From assembly GCA_963747335.1 (NCBI GenBank), contig CAVVEV010000003.1, forward strand, positions 372,001 to 436,000: 64,000 bases of DNA. The letters run 5' to 3'. This document shows positions 23,996-32,538 of the stretch, in pieces. Below the pieces are notes generated by a model, which was given only the letters and a program-made list of their open reading frames with translations, was not told where the DNA came from and searched no databases. Position 1 is the first letter of the stretch. Each line of letters starts with the position of its first letter. Origin of the DNA: Prado023 sp963747335 (GTDB lineage: Bacteria > Actinomycetota > Actinomycetes > S36-B12 > CAIYMF01). Position numbers and translations under genes: made by a program.

Positions 23996-25829
23996 ACGAC
24001 CAGCGCCTCTCCCCCGCCCTGGGGACGCACCGCCGGTTGCGCCGTCGGGCTCAAGTGCCTGGGTGGGCACGAGCGCATCGGCGGATCCCGAACTGCGCAA
24101 GGCGCTGAGTGAGGCTGTTCTGGCCAACCCCTGTGACGACGGGGCCGTGCTCGAAGCCCGGTTCGAACGGCTGCTGCAGGCATGGTGGCGTGACGCACGG
24201 CCGGACTGGACAGCGTCGGACTGGTGGGGCGCTCCTCTGCGGGACGAGGTCCGCGGGTTGCTGTGGCTGTCTCCCGGGCCGGAGTTGGCTGCGGCACTTG
24301 TGGAGGCCTCGAACCCCGGGCCCTGCTCGCAGTCGCACGCTGGTGAGGCGCCGCCCGGGTGGCCGAGTCCTGGGCATGCACCCGGGTGGCCGTGCTCGTG
24401 CCAGGTCGTCGTGGCCGCAGCGTGGGAGGCATGCGCCTCGTGGGTGGCGGCGTGCTCTTCCGCGGCGCTGGTGGCCGCTGCCGGTGCGGACGAGGTCGTC
24501 TTCTGCCCGCCGCCGCCGTCGCCCCGGCTGAGTGAGCCGGCGCAGGAGGAACTGGCCCTGGCTTTGCGCGTCTCGCCCTTGTCGATGGGCAACCGGCTCG
24601 CCGCCGCACGCGAACTGGTGGCCCATCCCGGACTGTCTGCGCTGGTGGCATCCGCGGCGATCTCGGCGTGGGGTGCACGGCTCGTGGTGCGCGAGGTGGC
24701 TGGGCTGCCCGTGGACGTCGCCAGGAGGATCGTGGCCGAGACCGTGAGCCAGATCCGGGCACGGCTCGCCTCAGGGCGACGTCCCTGGACCTCGGCTGAC
24801 GTGGGACGGGCGGCGCGGGTCGTCCGCCTGCGCCTCGCATCCGACGAGGAACGGCCGCTGCGGGAGCGTGCCCGGGCCGATCGCCGCGTGCAGGTGTTCG
24901 AGGACCGACACGGCATGTCCGTCCTGCACGCGCTGATCGATGCCACCAGTGCCCACCGGATCCACCGCCGCCTTAGCGCGATCGCCCAGGGTCTCGAGGA
25001 TCAAGAACGGTCCCGCGACCAGGTCCGCGCCGATGTGCTCGTCGACCTTCTCCTCGGTCAGTCCGACGGCTTCCGCGGTCCTTGGTCAGATGCGGAAGGC
25101 TGTACCGCCGGTCCGGATTCGGAAACCGAGGGGACAGCGGCCAGCGCCGAGCGGGGGGCGGGTGACCCCCTTGGCCGACCAGTGGACCCCGGAGTCGGTG
25201 TTCGGCCCGGCAGCCGCCCTGAGATCAATGTGGTCGTCTCCCTGGCCACCCTTCTCGGCCTCGCCGAGAATCCTGCGGAGGTCCCGGGGCTCGGTCCGAT
25301 CCCTGCTGAGGTGGCTCGGACGCTGGCCGCCGACGGGGCGTGGCGCGCGTGGGTGACCGATGCCTCCGGATCGGTGGTCGCCACCGGGTCGCGCTCCTAC
25401 ATCCCGAGCGAAGGCCTGGCCAGGCTCGTACGTGCCCGGGAGCCGCACTGCCGGATGCCGGGGTGCCCACGGCCTGCCCAGCGGTGCGACCTCGACCACA
25501 CCGTTGCCTGGCCCGTTGGTGCCACGTCGGCGTCGAATCTGGGTCCCCTCTGTCGACGGCATCACCTGCTCAAGACCCACGCCGGCTGGGTCCTGGAACC
25601 CACTGGCCCACCGGACGACTCCGGCCGTCGCACGGGCACTGCTCCCCCGACGGCCGGGCAACCACCCGACGATCCGGGTGGGCGACGACATCCGGGTGGG
25701 CGACGACTCGTCGATCCGGACGGGTCAGCAACACCGGAGGGGTCAGTGCCGGAAGCACCCTTCGGATGGAGCTGGCGAACGCCGGCCGGCTTCACGGTTC
25801 ACGACTCACCCTGCCCTCCGCTGGGCTGA
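23988..25829 (+). CDS. DUF222/REP13E12-type HNH endonuclease protein, SOS-controlled
   Basis: 613 residues. A long helical DUF222-type region leads to a C-terminal HNH nuclease domain (about residues 480-530): C-R-M-P-G-C, then D-L-D-H-T-V-A-W (catalytic His), N-L-G-P-L-C-R-R-H-H and H-A-G-W. This layout is typical of the REP13E12 family of mycobacteria and other actinobacteria, whose genes often carry SOS boxes. The Pro/Gly-rich tail contains an 18-bp tandem repeat. GTG 23988 lies 7 nt after TAGAAT with no Shine-Dalgarno, so the mRNA is probably leaderless. Target DNA and physiological role are unknown; families of this kind behave like dispersed repeats. Confidence 0.88.
   Translation: MYERPAPLPRPGDAPPVAPSGSSAWVGTSASADPELRKALSEAVLANPCDDGAVLEARFERLLQAWWRDARPDWTASDWWGAPLRDEVRGLLWLSPGPELAAALVEASNPGPCSQSHAGEAPPGWPSPGHAPGWPCSCQVVVAAAWEACASWVAACSSAALVAAAGADEVVFCPPPPSPRLSEPAQEELALALRVSPLSMGNRLAAARELVAHPGLSALVASAAISAWGARLVVREVAGLPVDVARRIVAETVSQIRARLASGRRPWTSADVGRAARVVRLRLASDEERPLRERARADRRVQVFEDRHGMSVLHALIDATSAHRIHRRLSAIAQGLEDQERSRDQVRADVLVDLLLGQSDGFRGPWSDAEGCTAGPDSETEGTAASAERGAGDPLGRPVDPGVGVRPGSRPEINVVVSLATLLGLAENPAEVPGLGPIPAEVARTLAADGAWRAWVTDASGSVVATGSRSYIPSEGLARLVRAREPHCRMPGCPRPAQRCDLDHTVAWPVGATSASNLGPLCRRHHLLKTHAGWVLEPTGPPDDSGRRTGTAPPTAGQPPDDPGGRRHPGGRRLVDPDGSATPEGSVPEAPFGWSWRTPAGFTVHDSPCPPLG
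25672..25707 (+). repeat. Two tandem copies of an 18-bp unit inside the HNH gene
   Basis: The 18-bp unit starting ATCCGGGTGG occurs twice without change (25672-25689 and 25690-25707), adding six residues per copy to the Pro/Gly-rich C-terminal tail of the HNH protein. Copy number may vary between strains; no function is implied. Confidence 0.85.
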
Positions 25830-25903
25830 CCGCGAGCACTGGGACATGGGGAGGTCCGGATGGACGGCCGGGTTGGGACGCCCGCCGAGCTGGCCGCGCC
25901 GCC

Positions 25904-27268
25904 TCACACCGAGCGCAGGAAGCGGTCGAGCACCCGGACCCCGAACTGCAGGCCGTCGATCGGCACCCGTTCGTCGACACCGTGGAACAGGGCGCCGAAG
26001 TCGAGCGTGGGCGGCAGCTGCAGGGGCGCGAAGCCGTAGCACCGGATCCCCAGGGTGGAGAACGCCTTGGCATCGGTTCCCCCGGACAGGGTGTAGGGCA
26101 CGGCGCGGGCGCACGGGTCCTCGGCCCGGAGGGCGGCTGCCATGGCGTCGATGGAGGGACCGTCGAAGGTCGTCTCCAGCGCGATGTCGCGCGTGACGAA
26201 CTCGCGCGTCACGCGATCGCCGAGCAGCTCGTCGATCGTGGCCAGCATCTCGTCCTCGAGCCCGGGCAGGAAGCGGGCATCGACGTGCGCGGTGGCCTCC
26301 CCCGGGATCACGTTGACCTTCGACCCGGCGTCGAGCATCGTCGGGTTCACCGTGTTGCTCAGGGTCGCCCCGACGATGCGGGCCAGGGGTCCCAGGGCAC
26401 GGGTGAGCTGTTCGGTGTCGTAGGGGTCGAGGTCGACGCCGAGGGCCTCGGACAGCTCCGCAACGAAGGCGCGCGTGGTGTCGGTGACCCTCACCGGGAA
26501 CTTGTGCTCACCCAGGCGGGTGACGGCTCGGCAGAGTGCGGTGACGGCGTTGTCGTCGTTGAGCATGGAACCGTGGCCTGCACGTCCAGCCGCGTGCAGG
26601 CGCAGCCAGCCGATCCCCTTCTCGGCGGTCTGGACCAGGTACAGGCGCAGGTCATCGCGGACCGTCATCGAGAAGCCGCCCACCTCGCCCACGGCCTCGG
26701 TCACGCCAGCGAAGATCTCGGGCATGTTGTCGACGAGCCAGTGCGCCCCGTGAGCCCCTCCGGCCTCCTCATCGGGCAGCAACAGGAGCACGACGTCCCT
26801 GCGGGGGCGGATGCCGGTGCGGCCCCAGTGCCGGGCCACGGAAAGGATCATGGCGACCATGTCCTTCATGTCGACCGCTCCGCGACCCCAGACCATGTCC
26901 AGGCCGGACTCCGGGTCGGTGGCGATCTCAGCGGCGAAGGGTGGGTGCGTCCAGTCCGAGGCCCGCGCGGCGACCACGTCGAGGTGCCCGTGGAGCAGCA
27001 GGCCCCGTTGGGCGGCGTCCGGATCCGTCCCGGGGATGCGCACGACCAGCCCGGCGCGTCGGGCTGAGGTGGTGTGGTACGCCTGCGGGTCGAATCCCGC
27101 TTCCCGCAATGACGCCTCGGCGTACTCGGCGGCTTCGATCTCGCCGACGGTCTCAGGTCGGTCCCCGGCGTTGGTGGTGTCGATCCGGATGAGGTCACGC
27201 AGGAGGGTGACGACATCGGCTTCGGCGAGGGGCAGGGAGCTCAGGGCAGGATCTTCTGCGTCAGGCAC
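25904..27268 (-). CDS. M20 family metallopeptidase
   Basis: 454 residues. Di-zinc hydrolase of the M20/M25/M40 group (peptidases, deacylases, carnosinases). Visible motifs: L-H-G-H-L-D-V-V (about 91-98, metal His and Asp), G-R-G-A-V-D-M-K-D-M (about 126-135), D-E-E-A-G-G (about 162-167, catalytic Glu) and a C-terminal F-H-G-V-D-E-R (metal His). A dimerisation lid is present in the middle. The start GTG 27268 gives P-D-A-E-D at the N terminus; the longer frame upstream lacks homology. Divergent from the DUF4916 gene. Confidence 0.88.
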   Translation of the reverse strand: MPDAEDPALSSLPLAEADVVTLLRDLIRIDTTNAGDRPETVGEIEAAEYAEASLREAGFDPQAYHTTSARRAGLVVRIPGTDPDAAQRGLLLHGHLDVVAARASDWTHPPFAAEIATDPESGLDMVWGRGAVDMKDMVAMILSVARHWGRTGIRPRRDVVLLLLPDEEAGGAHGAHWLVDNMPEIFAGVTEAVGEVGGFSMTVRDDLRLYLVQTAEKGIGWLRLHAAGRAGHGSMLNDDNAVTALCRAVTRLGEHKFPVRVTDTTRAFVAELSEALGVDLDPYDTEQLTRALGPLARIVGATLSNTVNPTMLDAGSKVNVIPGEATAHVDARFLPGLEDEMLATIDELLGDRVTREFVTRDIALETTFDGPSIDAMAAALRAEDPCARAVPYTLSGGTDAKAFSTLGIRCYGFAPLQLPPTLDFGALFHGVDERVPIDGLQFGVRVLDRFLRSV

Positions 27269-27341
27269 ACGCCCATGCTGCCCTGTCCACGAGGGGTTCG
27301 GGTCGCGCACCCGCGCTGGGCACCATGGGAGAATCCGCGAC

Positions 27342-27878
27342 ATGAGTGAGACCCTCGGTGTGGCGTCCCCCTGGCTCAGCGACGAGGAGCTGTCCGCAGC
27401 CCGAGGCACGCTGCCGATCCTGTACGTCGAGGCCGTGCCGGTGCGCGTGGACGCCGCCGGACGCATCACCTCGGTCGGGTTGCTGCTGCGAGCGCGACCG
27501 GACGGCACGCTGTCCCGCGCGGTCGTGGCCGGTCGGGTCATGTACAAGGAGCGCATCCGTGATGCCCTGATCAGGCATCTCGAGAAGGACCTCGGAGCGA
27601 TGGCTCTGCCGCGTCTTCCGGTCTCGATCTCGCCATTCACCGTCGTGGAGTACTTCCCGGACCCGACCGTGACCGGTTTCCATGACCCTCGCCAGCACGC
27701 GGTCGCACTGGCCTATGTGGTGCCGGTGGACGGCGACTGCGAGCCGACCCAGTCCGCGATCGACCTCGCGTGGCTGACGCCTGAGGAGGCCACATCCGAG
27801 GCGGTGCTCGCTGAGTTCACCGGGGGGCAGGACCGCCTCATTCGGTTGGCGATGGCGTTCGGCGGTCGGCTGCCCTGA
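27342..27878 (+). CDS. DUF4916 (NUDIX-like) protein
   Basis: 178 residues, colinear with DUF4916 proteins, a NUDIX-fold relative in actinobacteria. It has P-W-L-S-D-E-E-L near the start, R-A-R-P-D-G-T-L, and F-H-D-P-R-Q-H in the second half. A full NUDIX box (GX5EX7REUXEEXGU) is not evident, so hydrolase activity is uncertain. ATG 27342 has no Shine-Dalgarno and lies 7 nt after GAGAAT (27329-27334). Confidence 0.8.
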   Translation: MSETLGVASPWLSDEELSAARGTLPILYVEAVPVRVDAAGRITSVGLLLRARPDGTLSRAVVAGRVMYKERIRDALIRHLEKDLGAMALPRLPVSISPFTVVEYFPDPTVTGFHDPRQHAVALAYVVPVDGDCEPTQSAIDLAWLTPEEATSEAVLAEFTGGQDRLIRLAMAFGGRLP

Positions 27879-27977
27879 TCCGGCTGTCCAGACGCTCGCC
27901 TGAACCGCGATTGGTGGTCGGTCGCCGATGCTTGCTATCCTGAGCGGGCTTCCTGTGGACGTTCGCAGGATCACCTC

Positions 27978-28064
27978 GTCCGGGTGGCGGAATAGGCAGA
28001 CGCGCTAGCTTGAGGTGCTAGTGCCCTCAGGGGCATGGGGGTTCAAGTCCCCCCTCGGACACCA
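27978..28064 (+). tRNA. tRNA-Leu (GAG anticodon)
   Basis: 87 nt including an encoded CCA. The acceptor stem GTCCGGG (27978-27984) pairs with CTCGGAC (28054-28060). The anticodon stem CTAGC/GCTAG (28005-28009, 28017-28021) encloses loop TTGAGGT with anticodon GAG at 28012-28014. A long variable arm marks it as class II, and the T arm GGGGGTTCAAGTCCCCC is standard. Leucine fits anticodon and class. A strong hairpin follows at 28069. Confidence 0.97.
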
Positions 28065-28068
28065 CGCT

Positions 28069-28108
28069 GAGCCCCCGATCCCTCACGCGATGAGCGGATC
28101 GGGGGCTC
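28069..28108 (+). terminator. Hairpin terminator of tRNA-Leu
   Basis: A perfect 13-bp stem (28069-28081 with 28096-28108) with a 14-nt loop, 5 nt after the tRNA. No clear T-tract follows. Position and strength suggest it ends the tRNA transcript. Confidence 0.7.
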
Positions 28109-28162
28109 GTGCATCTCGACACCCGACGCCGTGGGCACACCACGATGCCTACGCTGTGGACC

Positions 28163-28603
28163 GTGGAACTCGTCGTGCGGCGTGCTGACCTCAGCGAGGT
28201 GCGGCCCCTGCAACTGACCGTCCTGCGACCGAACGGTCCCCTACCCGGCGACCAGCCGCCACCGGCGGATGCCCTGCATGTGGCGGCGCTGCGCGACGAC
28301 GTCGTGATCGGGGCGGCCACCGTGCTGCTCGAACGGTGGCCCGGGCCCGGCACGATCCGAGAGCCCGCCTGGCGGCTGCGGGGCATGGTGGTCGCGGAGG
28401 CTGAACGAGGCGCAGGGATCGGACGTGCGGTGCTCGACCACGCGGTGGTGCTCGCCGCGTCTCGGGGCGCTGGTTCGCTGTGGGCGGAGGCCCGGTCCTC
28501 AGCCCTCGGCTTCTACCTGGGCGCAGGGTGGACCGTTCAGGGGGACGAGTGGATGAAGCCGGGAATCGGGCCCCACTGGTACATCCACCTGGCCGTAGTC
28601 TGA
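28163..28603 (+). CDS. GNAT family N-acetyltransferase
   Basis: 146 residues. GNAT fold with motif A (L-R-G-M-V-V-A-E-A-E-R-G-A-G-I-G-R-A) around residues 70-87, the acetyl-CoA pyrophosphate loop, and F-Y-L-G-A-G-W near residue 120. Substrate unknown. GTG 28163 lies 7 nt after TACGCT (28150-28155), with no Shine-Dalgarno; ATG 28145 is an alternative in-frame start. The EamA transporter gene starts 4 nt after its stop. Confidence 0.82.
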   Translation: MELVVRRADLSEVRPLQLTVLRPNGPLPGDQPPPADALHVAALRDDVVIGAATVLLERWPGPGTIREPAWRLRGMVVAEAERGAGIGRAVLDHAVVLAASRGAGSLWAEARSSALGFYLGAGWTVQGDEWMKPGIGPHWYIHLAVV

Positions 28604-28607
28604 CGCG

Positions 28608-29513
28608 GTGGGAACGACAGCCGTGGCCGCTCCGGCGCACATGACCCGGCGGGCCTGGTTGCTGTTCGCCGCGATGTCGATCATCTGGGGCATCCCGTAC
28701 CTGCTGATCAAGATCGCCGTCGCCGAGCTCAGCCCTGCTGCGGTGGCCGGCTCCCGGACCCTGTTGGCAGCGGTCATCCTGCTCCCCCTCGCTGCGCACC
28801 AGCAGGCGCTGCGACCGGCGCTGCGACTCTGGAAGTGGGTCGTGGTCTTCGGCCTGCTGGAGATGGCCGGACCGTGGCTCCTCCTCGGGCATGCCGAGAT
28901 CCGGGTCACGAGCGGGTTCGCCGGGCTCATGCTGGCCACGGTCCCACTCATCGGCGTGCTGATCGCTCGGCTGCGGGGCGACCCGTACGCCTTCGCGCCC
29001 GTGCGGCTGCGCGGCCTCGCGGTCGGGATCCTCGGGGTCACCTTCCTGGTCGGGATCGACTCGCTCGCCGGCCGGGTGGACCTGGTCTCGGTGGTGGAGC
29101 TGGTGTTGGTTGCGGTCGGCTACGCGGCGGCGCCCGTGCTCGCCACCACGGTGCTGGCCGACGTGCCGTCGATCGGCGTGATCGCCGTGTCGGTGTCCGC
29201 GGTGGCTGCCCTCTACCTGCCGTGGACGGTCTCCGGGTACTCAGGGGGGGACGTCTCGGCTGACGTCGTGGCGGCGGTGGTGGTGCTCGGCCTCGTCTGC
29301 ACCGCACTGGCCTTCGTGCTGTTCTTCCGCCTGATCGACCTCGCCGGGCCGGTGCGGGCGACGGTGATCACGTTCATCAACCCGGCGGTGGCGATCGGCC
29401 TCGGGATCCTCGTGCTGGGTGAGCCGCTCACGTGGGGCATGGTCCTCGGGTTCCCACTCGTGCTGCTCGGCGCCTACTGGGCGACCCGCACCCCGGCACC
29501 GGTCGGAGCCTGA
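28608..29513 (+). CDS. EamA/DMT family transporter
   Basis: 301 residues with about ten hydrophobic helices arranged as two EamA repeats. The first repeat opens W-G-I-P-Y-L-L-I-K; the second has an F-I-N-P-A-V-A-I-G-L-G segment, and L-G-E-P-L-T follows, as usual for drug/metabolite exporters. The exported compound is unknown. GTG 28608 is 6 nt after TAGTCT (28596-28601) and lacks a Shine-Dalgarno, so it may have its own leaderless promoter within the end of the GNAT gene. Confidence 0.88.
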   Translation: MGTTAVAAPAHMTRRAWLLFAAMSIIWGIPYLLIKIAVAELSPAAVAGSRTLLAAVILLPLAAHQQALRPALRLWKWVVVFGLLEMAGPWLLLGHAEIRVTSGFAGLMLATVPLIGVLIARLRGDPYAFAPVRLRGLAVGILGVTFLVGIDSLAGRVDLVSVVELVLVAVGYAAAPVLATTVLADVPSIGVIAVSVSAVAALYLPWTVSGYSGGDVSADVVAAVVVLGLVCTALAFVLFFRLIDLAGPVRATVITFINPAVAIGLGILVLGEPLTWGMVLGFPLVLLGAYWATRTPAPVGA

Positions 29514-29526
29514 CCGCAGCGACCCC

Positions 29527-30426
29527 TCACCCAGCCCGCCCGATGGCATCCAGCGCCCGGAGGGTGGCTCGCACTCGGGCCACCTCATGGGTCCGGTACA
29601 CGTTGACCCTGCCGAGGGCGGCGAGGACGGCGAACACGCCCTCAGCCGTCCGGAACTCCTCCTCGAAGAGGTCGAAGGCATGGGGCAGCGCCTGGCAGAT
29701 GGGCACCCCGAGCACGCGCAGGCGGAACGAGTTCAGCAGCACCTGCGTCTGATGACGTGCGCGCACGGTGGGGTCCGTGAGGTTGCCGTAGTAGAACCCC
29801 AGCCCTGGATCGATGACCACGTTCTCCACGCCGTGCGAACGTGCCTGGGCTATCCGCGCCGCGAAGTAGTCGATGAGCCCGGGGAGGGGGTCGGCGCCCA
29901 GCGTCACATCGGCGACCTCGCGCACGTTGGCTCCGGCCACGTAGCACAGGACCACCGCCGCATCGTGGGCTGCGGCCAGCTCGTAGATCTCCTCGAGGTC
30001 AGTGCCCCCCGTGAGGTTGACCACGGAGGCGCCCGCCCGAAGGCACTCGCGCACGACCTGCGGGCTGTAGGCCTCCACCGACGTGGCGACGCCGTCGGCG
30101 GCCAGCGCCTCGATGACGGGGACGAGTGCGGCGGCCTGATCGGACTCCCCCACACGTGCCGCCCGCAGGGTGCTGGACTCCGCGCCCAGGTCGACCACTC
30201 CTGCGCCCTGGGCGTGCATCACCCGTGCCCGCCGGATCGCGGACTCCGGCGACACGGCCACGCTGTCGCGGTACGTGGAGTCCCGCGACAGGTTCACCAC
30301 GCCCATGATGAGGGGCTCGGCGTCGAGGTCGCGTTCGACCCCACCGATCGTCACCGGAGCCACGGGGTGCCCGAGGGCCTCGGGGTGGTCCGTGGCCAGA
30401 CGTGCCAGGAACGTCAGGTCCACCAT
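29527..30426 (-). CDS. Divergent dihydropteroate synthase-like protein
   Basis: 299 residues with the pterin-binding TIM-barrel pattern: I-M-G-V-V-N-L-S-R-D-S-T (about 40-51) replaces the usual IMGIVNVTPDSF, and D-L-G-A-E-S-S (about 79-85) replaces DIGGESTRPG. V-I-D-P-G-L-G-F (about 207) matches the conserved DPGIGF-type motif, but the late S-R-K motif for para-aminobenzoate is not seen. It is therefore related to FolP but may bind another pterin or act as a methyltransferase. Its ATG lies 3 nt after the stop of the reductase-like gene, so the two are co-transcribed. Confidence 0.72.
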   Translation of the reverse strand: MVDLTFLARLATDHPEALGHPVAPVTIGGVERDLDAEPLIMGVVNLSRDSTYRDSVAVSPESAIRRARVMHAQGAGVVDLGAESSTLRAARVGESDQAAALVPVIEALAADGVATSVEAYSPQVVRECLRAGASVVNLTGGTDLEEIYELAAAHDAAVVLCYVAGANVREVADVTLGADPLPGLIDYFAARIAQARSHGVENVVIDPGLGFYYGNLTDPTVRARHQTQVLLNSFRLRVLGVPICQALPHAFDLFEEEFRTAEGVFAVLAALGRVNVYRTHEVARVRATLRALDAIGRAG

Positions 30427-30429
30427 GCC

Positions 30430-31149
30430 TCAGGTCCTCCGCAGGTATCGAGCGAACAGGAATCCGTCGTCCTCGAGCAGCTGGTGCAGCTGCATGCCCG
30501 TCAGGATGGCGGGTCCGGGCCTGGCCGGGCGTGCTGAGGCCGCAAGGAAGGGCGCCACGGTCAGGTCGATCTCGTCGAGGACCTGCTCGCCGACCATGTC
30601 GGCCAGCAGGGAGTCGCCCCCCTCACACGTGACGCGGGTCAGCCCGTGCCGCGCGAGGGCGTCGAGGGCGGCACGGGCCCCCACCCGCTGCTCCCCCACC
30701 ACGACGACCTCGCACCAACGCGCCGCCGCCGCCCGGGCCGCGGGATCGCTGCGCTCCACAGTCAGCACGATCGGTCGGTTGTCCGAGGATGTGAACGCCG
30801 CGTGCTCCCAGTCGAAGCGGCAGCTCGCCGACACGATGGCGAGTGTCGGCGCCGGGGCCTGACCGCCAGCCACGCGACGCTCGACCACCCCGGGATCGGC
30901 CCGCACAGCGCTGTAGCGCTCAGCACGCACGGTGCCGGCCCCGACCAGGTAGGCATCGGCGAGGAGCCGGATTCCGGCGAGGACCGCCCGATCCGAGGCA
31001 GAGGAGATGGACCCGGACAGCCCATCCGGTCCGGCGATGCTCCCATCCAGTGCCATCACCATGCACGCGCGCACCCACGTGGGCGCCGGCCAGTCGTAGG
31101 CCTCTGCCAGGTCCTGCGACCGAGGTGGATCGGGCACCAGCCAACGCAT
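30430..31149 (-). CDS. Pyrimidine reductase family protein (RibD C-terminal domain)
   Basis: 239 residues, a RibD-C / dihydrofolate-reductase-like fold. Signatures: A-L-D-G-S-I-A (about 34-40), G-A-G-T-V-R-A-E-R-Y (about 70-79) and C-E-G-G (about 173-176) for NADPH binding. It lacks the deaminase domain of full RibD, so it may reduce a pyrimidine or pterin rather than act in riboflavin synthesis. ATG 31149 lies 7 nt after TAGGGT on the minus strand with no Shine-Dalgarno. Directly upstream of the DHPS-like gene. Confidence 0.83.
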   Translation of the reverse strand: MRWLVPDPPRSQDLAEAYDWPAPTWVRACMVMALDGSIAGPDGLSGSISSASDRAVLAGIRLLADAYLVGAGTVRAERYSAVRADPGVVERRVAGGQAPAPTLAIVSASCRFDWEHAAFTSSDNRPIVLTVERSDPAARAAAARWCEVVVVGEQRVGARAALDALARHGLTRVTCEGGDSLLADMVGEQVLDEIDLTVAPFLAASARPARPGPAILTGMQLHQLLEDDGFLFARYLRRT

Positions 31150-31295
31150 GCCCGTGACCCTAACAGCGGCCCCGATCTGCCGCAGGCGGGTCTCACGGCG
31201 AGGGTGATGACCGTCACGACCCTCGGCGCGCCTTCACCGCCGCGGCTGTGATCCCCGCCACCATGGAGTCACGAGCATGACACCGGGAGGTCGAT

Positions 31296-31727
31296 ATGGG
31301 GCGCACCGTGGACCACATGGACGACTTCGTCGTGGACATGGTCCTTGAGGTCGATTCGAGGGGTATCGGCGTCGAGGACCTTGCCCGGCGGATCTGCCTG
31401 CCCGGCATGGAGATCCTGCGCACCTCCGCGCGCGGGACGATCTGGTTGACCGCCCTGGTGACCGCCGACTGCGAGTCGGCGGCGATCCGTGAGGTTCGCG
31501 ATCGGGTTCTCGATCAACTGCCTGATCGCCCGAGGTCGACGATCACGTCCGTGATCACCAGCGCACCGCTGGGTGACCTCTATGCCCGTCTCGATTCGGT
31601 GCTGGGAGATGAGGAGCTCGGGGCCATCGACATCAGGGATCTGGTCGAGCAGGAGATGTGGGACCGTCCGGCCGTCGACGTCCGTGACGTGGACCTGCGG
31701 CGCTCGCGTCTGAGCACCACGGCGTAG
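31296..31727 (+). CDS. Hypothetical protein
   Basis: 143 residues with no signal or membrane segment and a mixed alpha/beta composition rich in Asp and Arg. I do not recognise a family. ATG 31296 has GGGAGG at 31283-31288, well spaced. The codon usage is G+C-rich like its neighbours, which supports it being real. It stands alone between the reductase-like gene and the secreted SGNH-like gene. Confidence 0.7.
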   Translation: MGRTVDHMDDFVVDMVLEVDSRGIGVEDLARRICLPGMEILRTSARGTIWLTALVTADCESAAIREVRDRVLDQLPDRPRSTITSVITSAPLGDLYARLDSVLGDEELGAIDIRDLVEQEMWDRPAVDVRDVDLRRSRLSTTA

Positions 31728-31825
31728 CCCGCGCCAACGCGCGCGAACCTTACTGCAGAGACTGTGGCGGCGGTGGGACCTTAGTCGTCTTTACTCCGCG
31801 TGTCGCAACTGGCACACTGCGCAGC

Positions 31826-32521
31826 GTGACCAGCGGTGAACGTAGAGTGCGCCTCGGGACCATCCTCACCGGTGTGGTCCTGGCCGGTGGCCTCCTGCTG
31901 CCCACCCCAGCCCTGGCTGACGATGTGGCAGCCACCCCCTCCCCCGAGCCGACGGCTGCCGAAGTGGCGACACCTGACGTGTCCGTGGAGCAGCCGGCCG
32001 GCGCCGTCGAGCAGGTCAGTGTCGCTGCCAGTGCGCCCAAGGCGGCCGGTCCTCGCGGTCGGCTGGCCGTCGGGGACTCCCTCATGGTCAGCGTGACGCC
32101 CTGGATGAGCGCCCAGGGCTTCCGGGTGCACGCCAAGGTCGGTCGGCAGTTCAGCACCGCCCCGGGCATCGTCCGCAGCTTCGGCTCCGCGCTCCCGCGC
32201 AACCTCGTGGTCGAACTCGGGACCAACGGCACAGTGTCACTGGGTGCCTGCAAGTCGGTGATCAACACCGCCGGGAAGCACCGTCGGGTGTTCCTCGTGA
32301 CCGCACGCGTCCCCCGGAGCTGGGAGGCGGGCAATCTGCGCACCCTGAGGTCCTGTGACGCCAGCTACTCGTCGAAGCGGGTGCGGATCATCGACTGGTA
32401 CGCCCACAGCGCCGGGCACCGTGAGTGGTTCGTCAGCGACCAGGTCCACCTCTCCGCCGCGGGTCGGGCGGCGTTCCAGCAGCTGATCGACCGCGCGGTG
32501 GACAAGCACGGCCTGCGCTGA
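31826..32521 (+). CDS. Secreted SGNH-hydrolase-like protein
   Basis: 231 residues. A signal peptide covers residues 1-31 (basic start, hydrophobic core, A-L-A-D cleavage). An Ala/Pro/Glu/Val-rich linker follows. The domain then shows G-D-S-L-M (about 88, nucleophile Ser), E-L-G-T-N-G (about 131, Asn block) and D-Q-V-H-L-S (about 207, catalytic Asp/His), as in the SGNH domains attached to OafA-type acyltransferases. Likely an extracytoplasmic esterase or deacetylase for a glycan. GTG 31826 is 7 nt after CACACT without a Shine-Dalgarno. Confidence 0.8.
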   Translation: MTSGERRVRLGTILTGVVLAGGLLLPTPALADDVAATPSPEPTAAEVATPDVSVEQPAGAVEQVSVAASAPKAAGPRGRLAVGDSLMVSVTPWMSAQGFRVHAKVGRQFSTAPGIVRSFGSALPRNLVVELGTNGTVSLGACKSVINTAGKHRRVFLVTARVPRSWEAGNLRTLRSCDASYSSKRVRIIDWYAHSAGHREWFVSDQVHLSAAGRAAFQQLIDRAVDKHGLR

Positions 32522-32538
32522 CCGCCCCGCCAGCCCGC

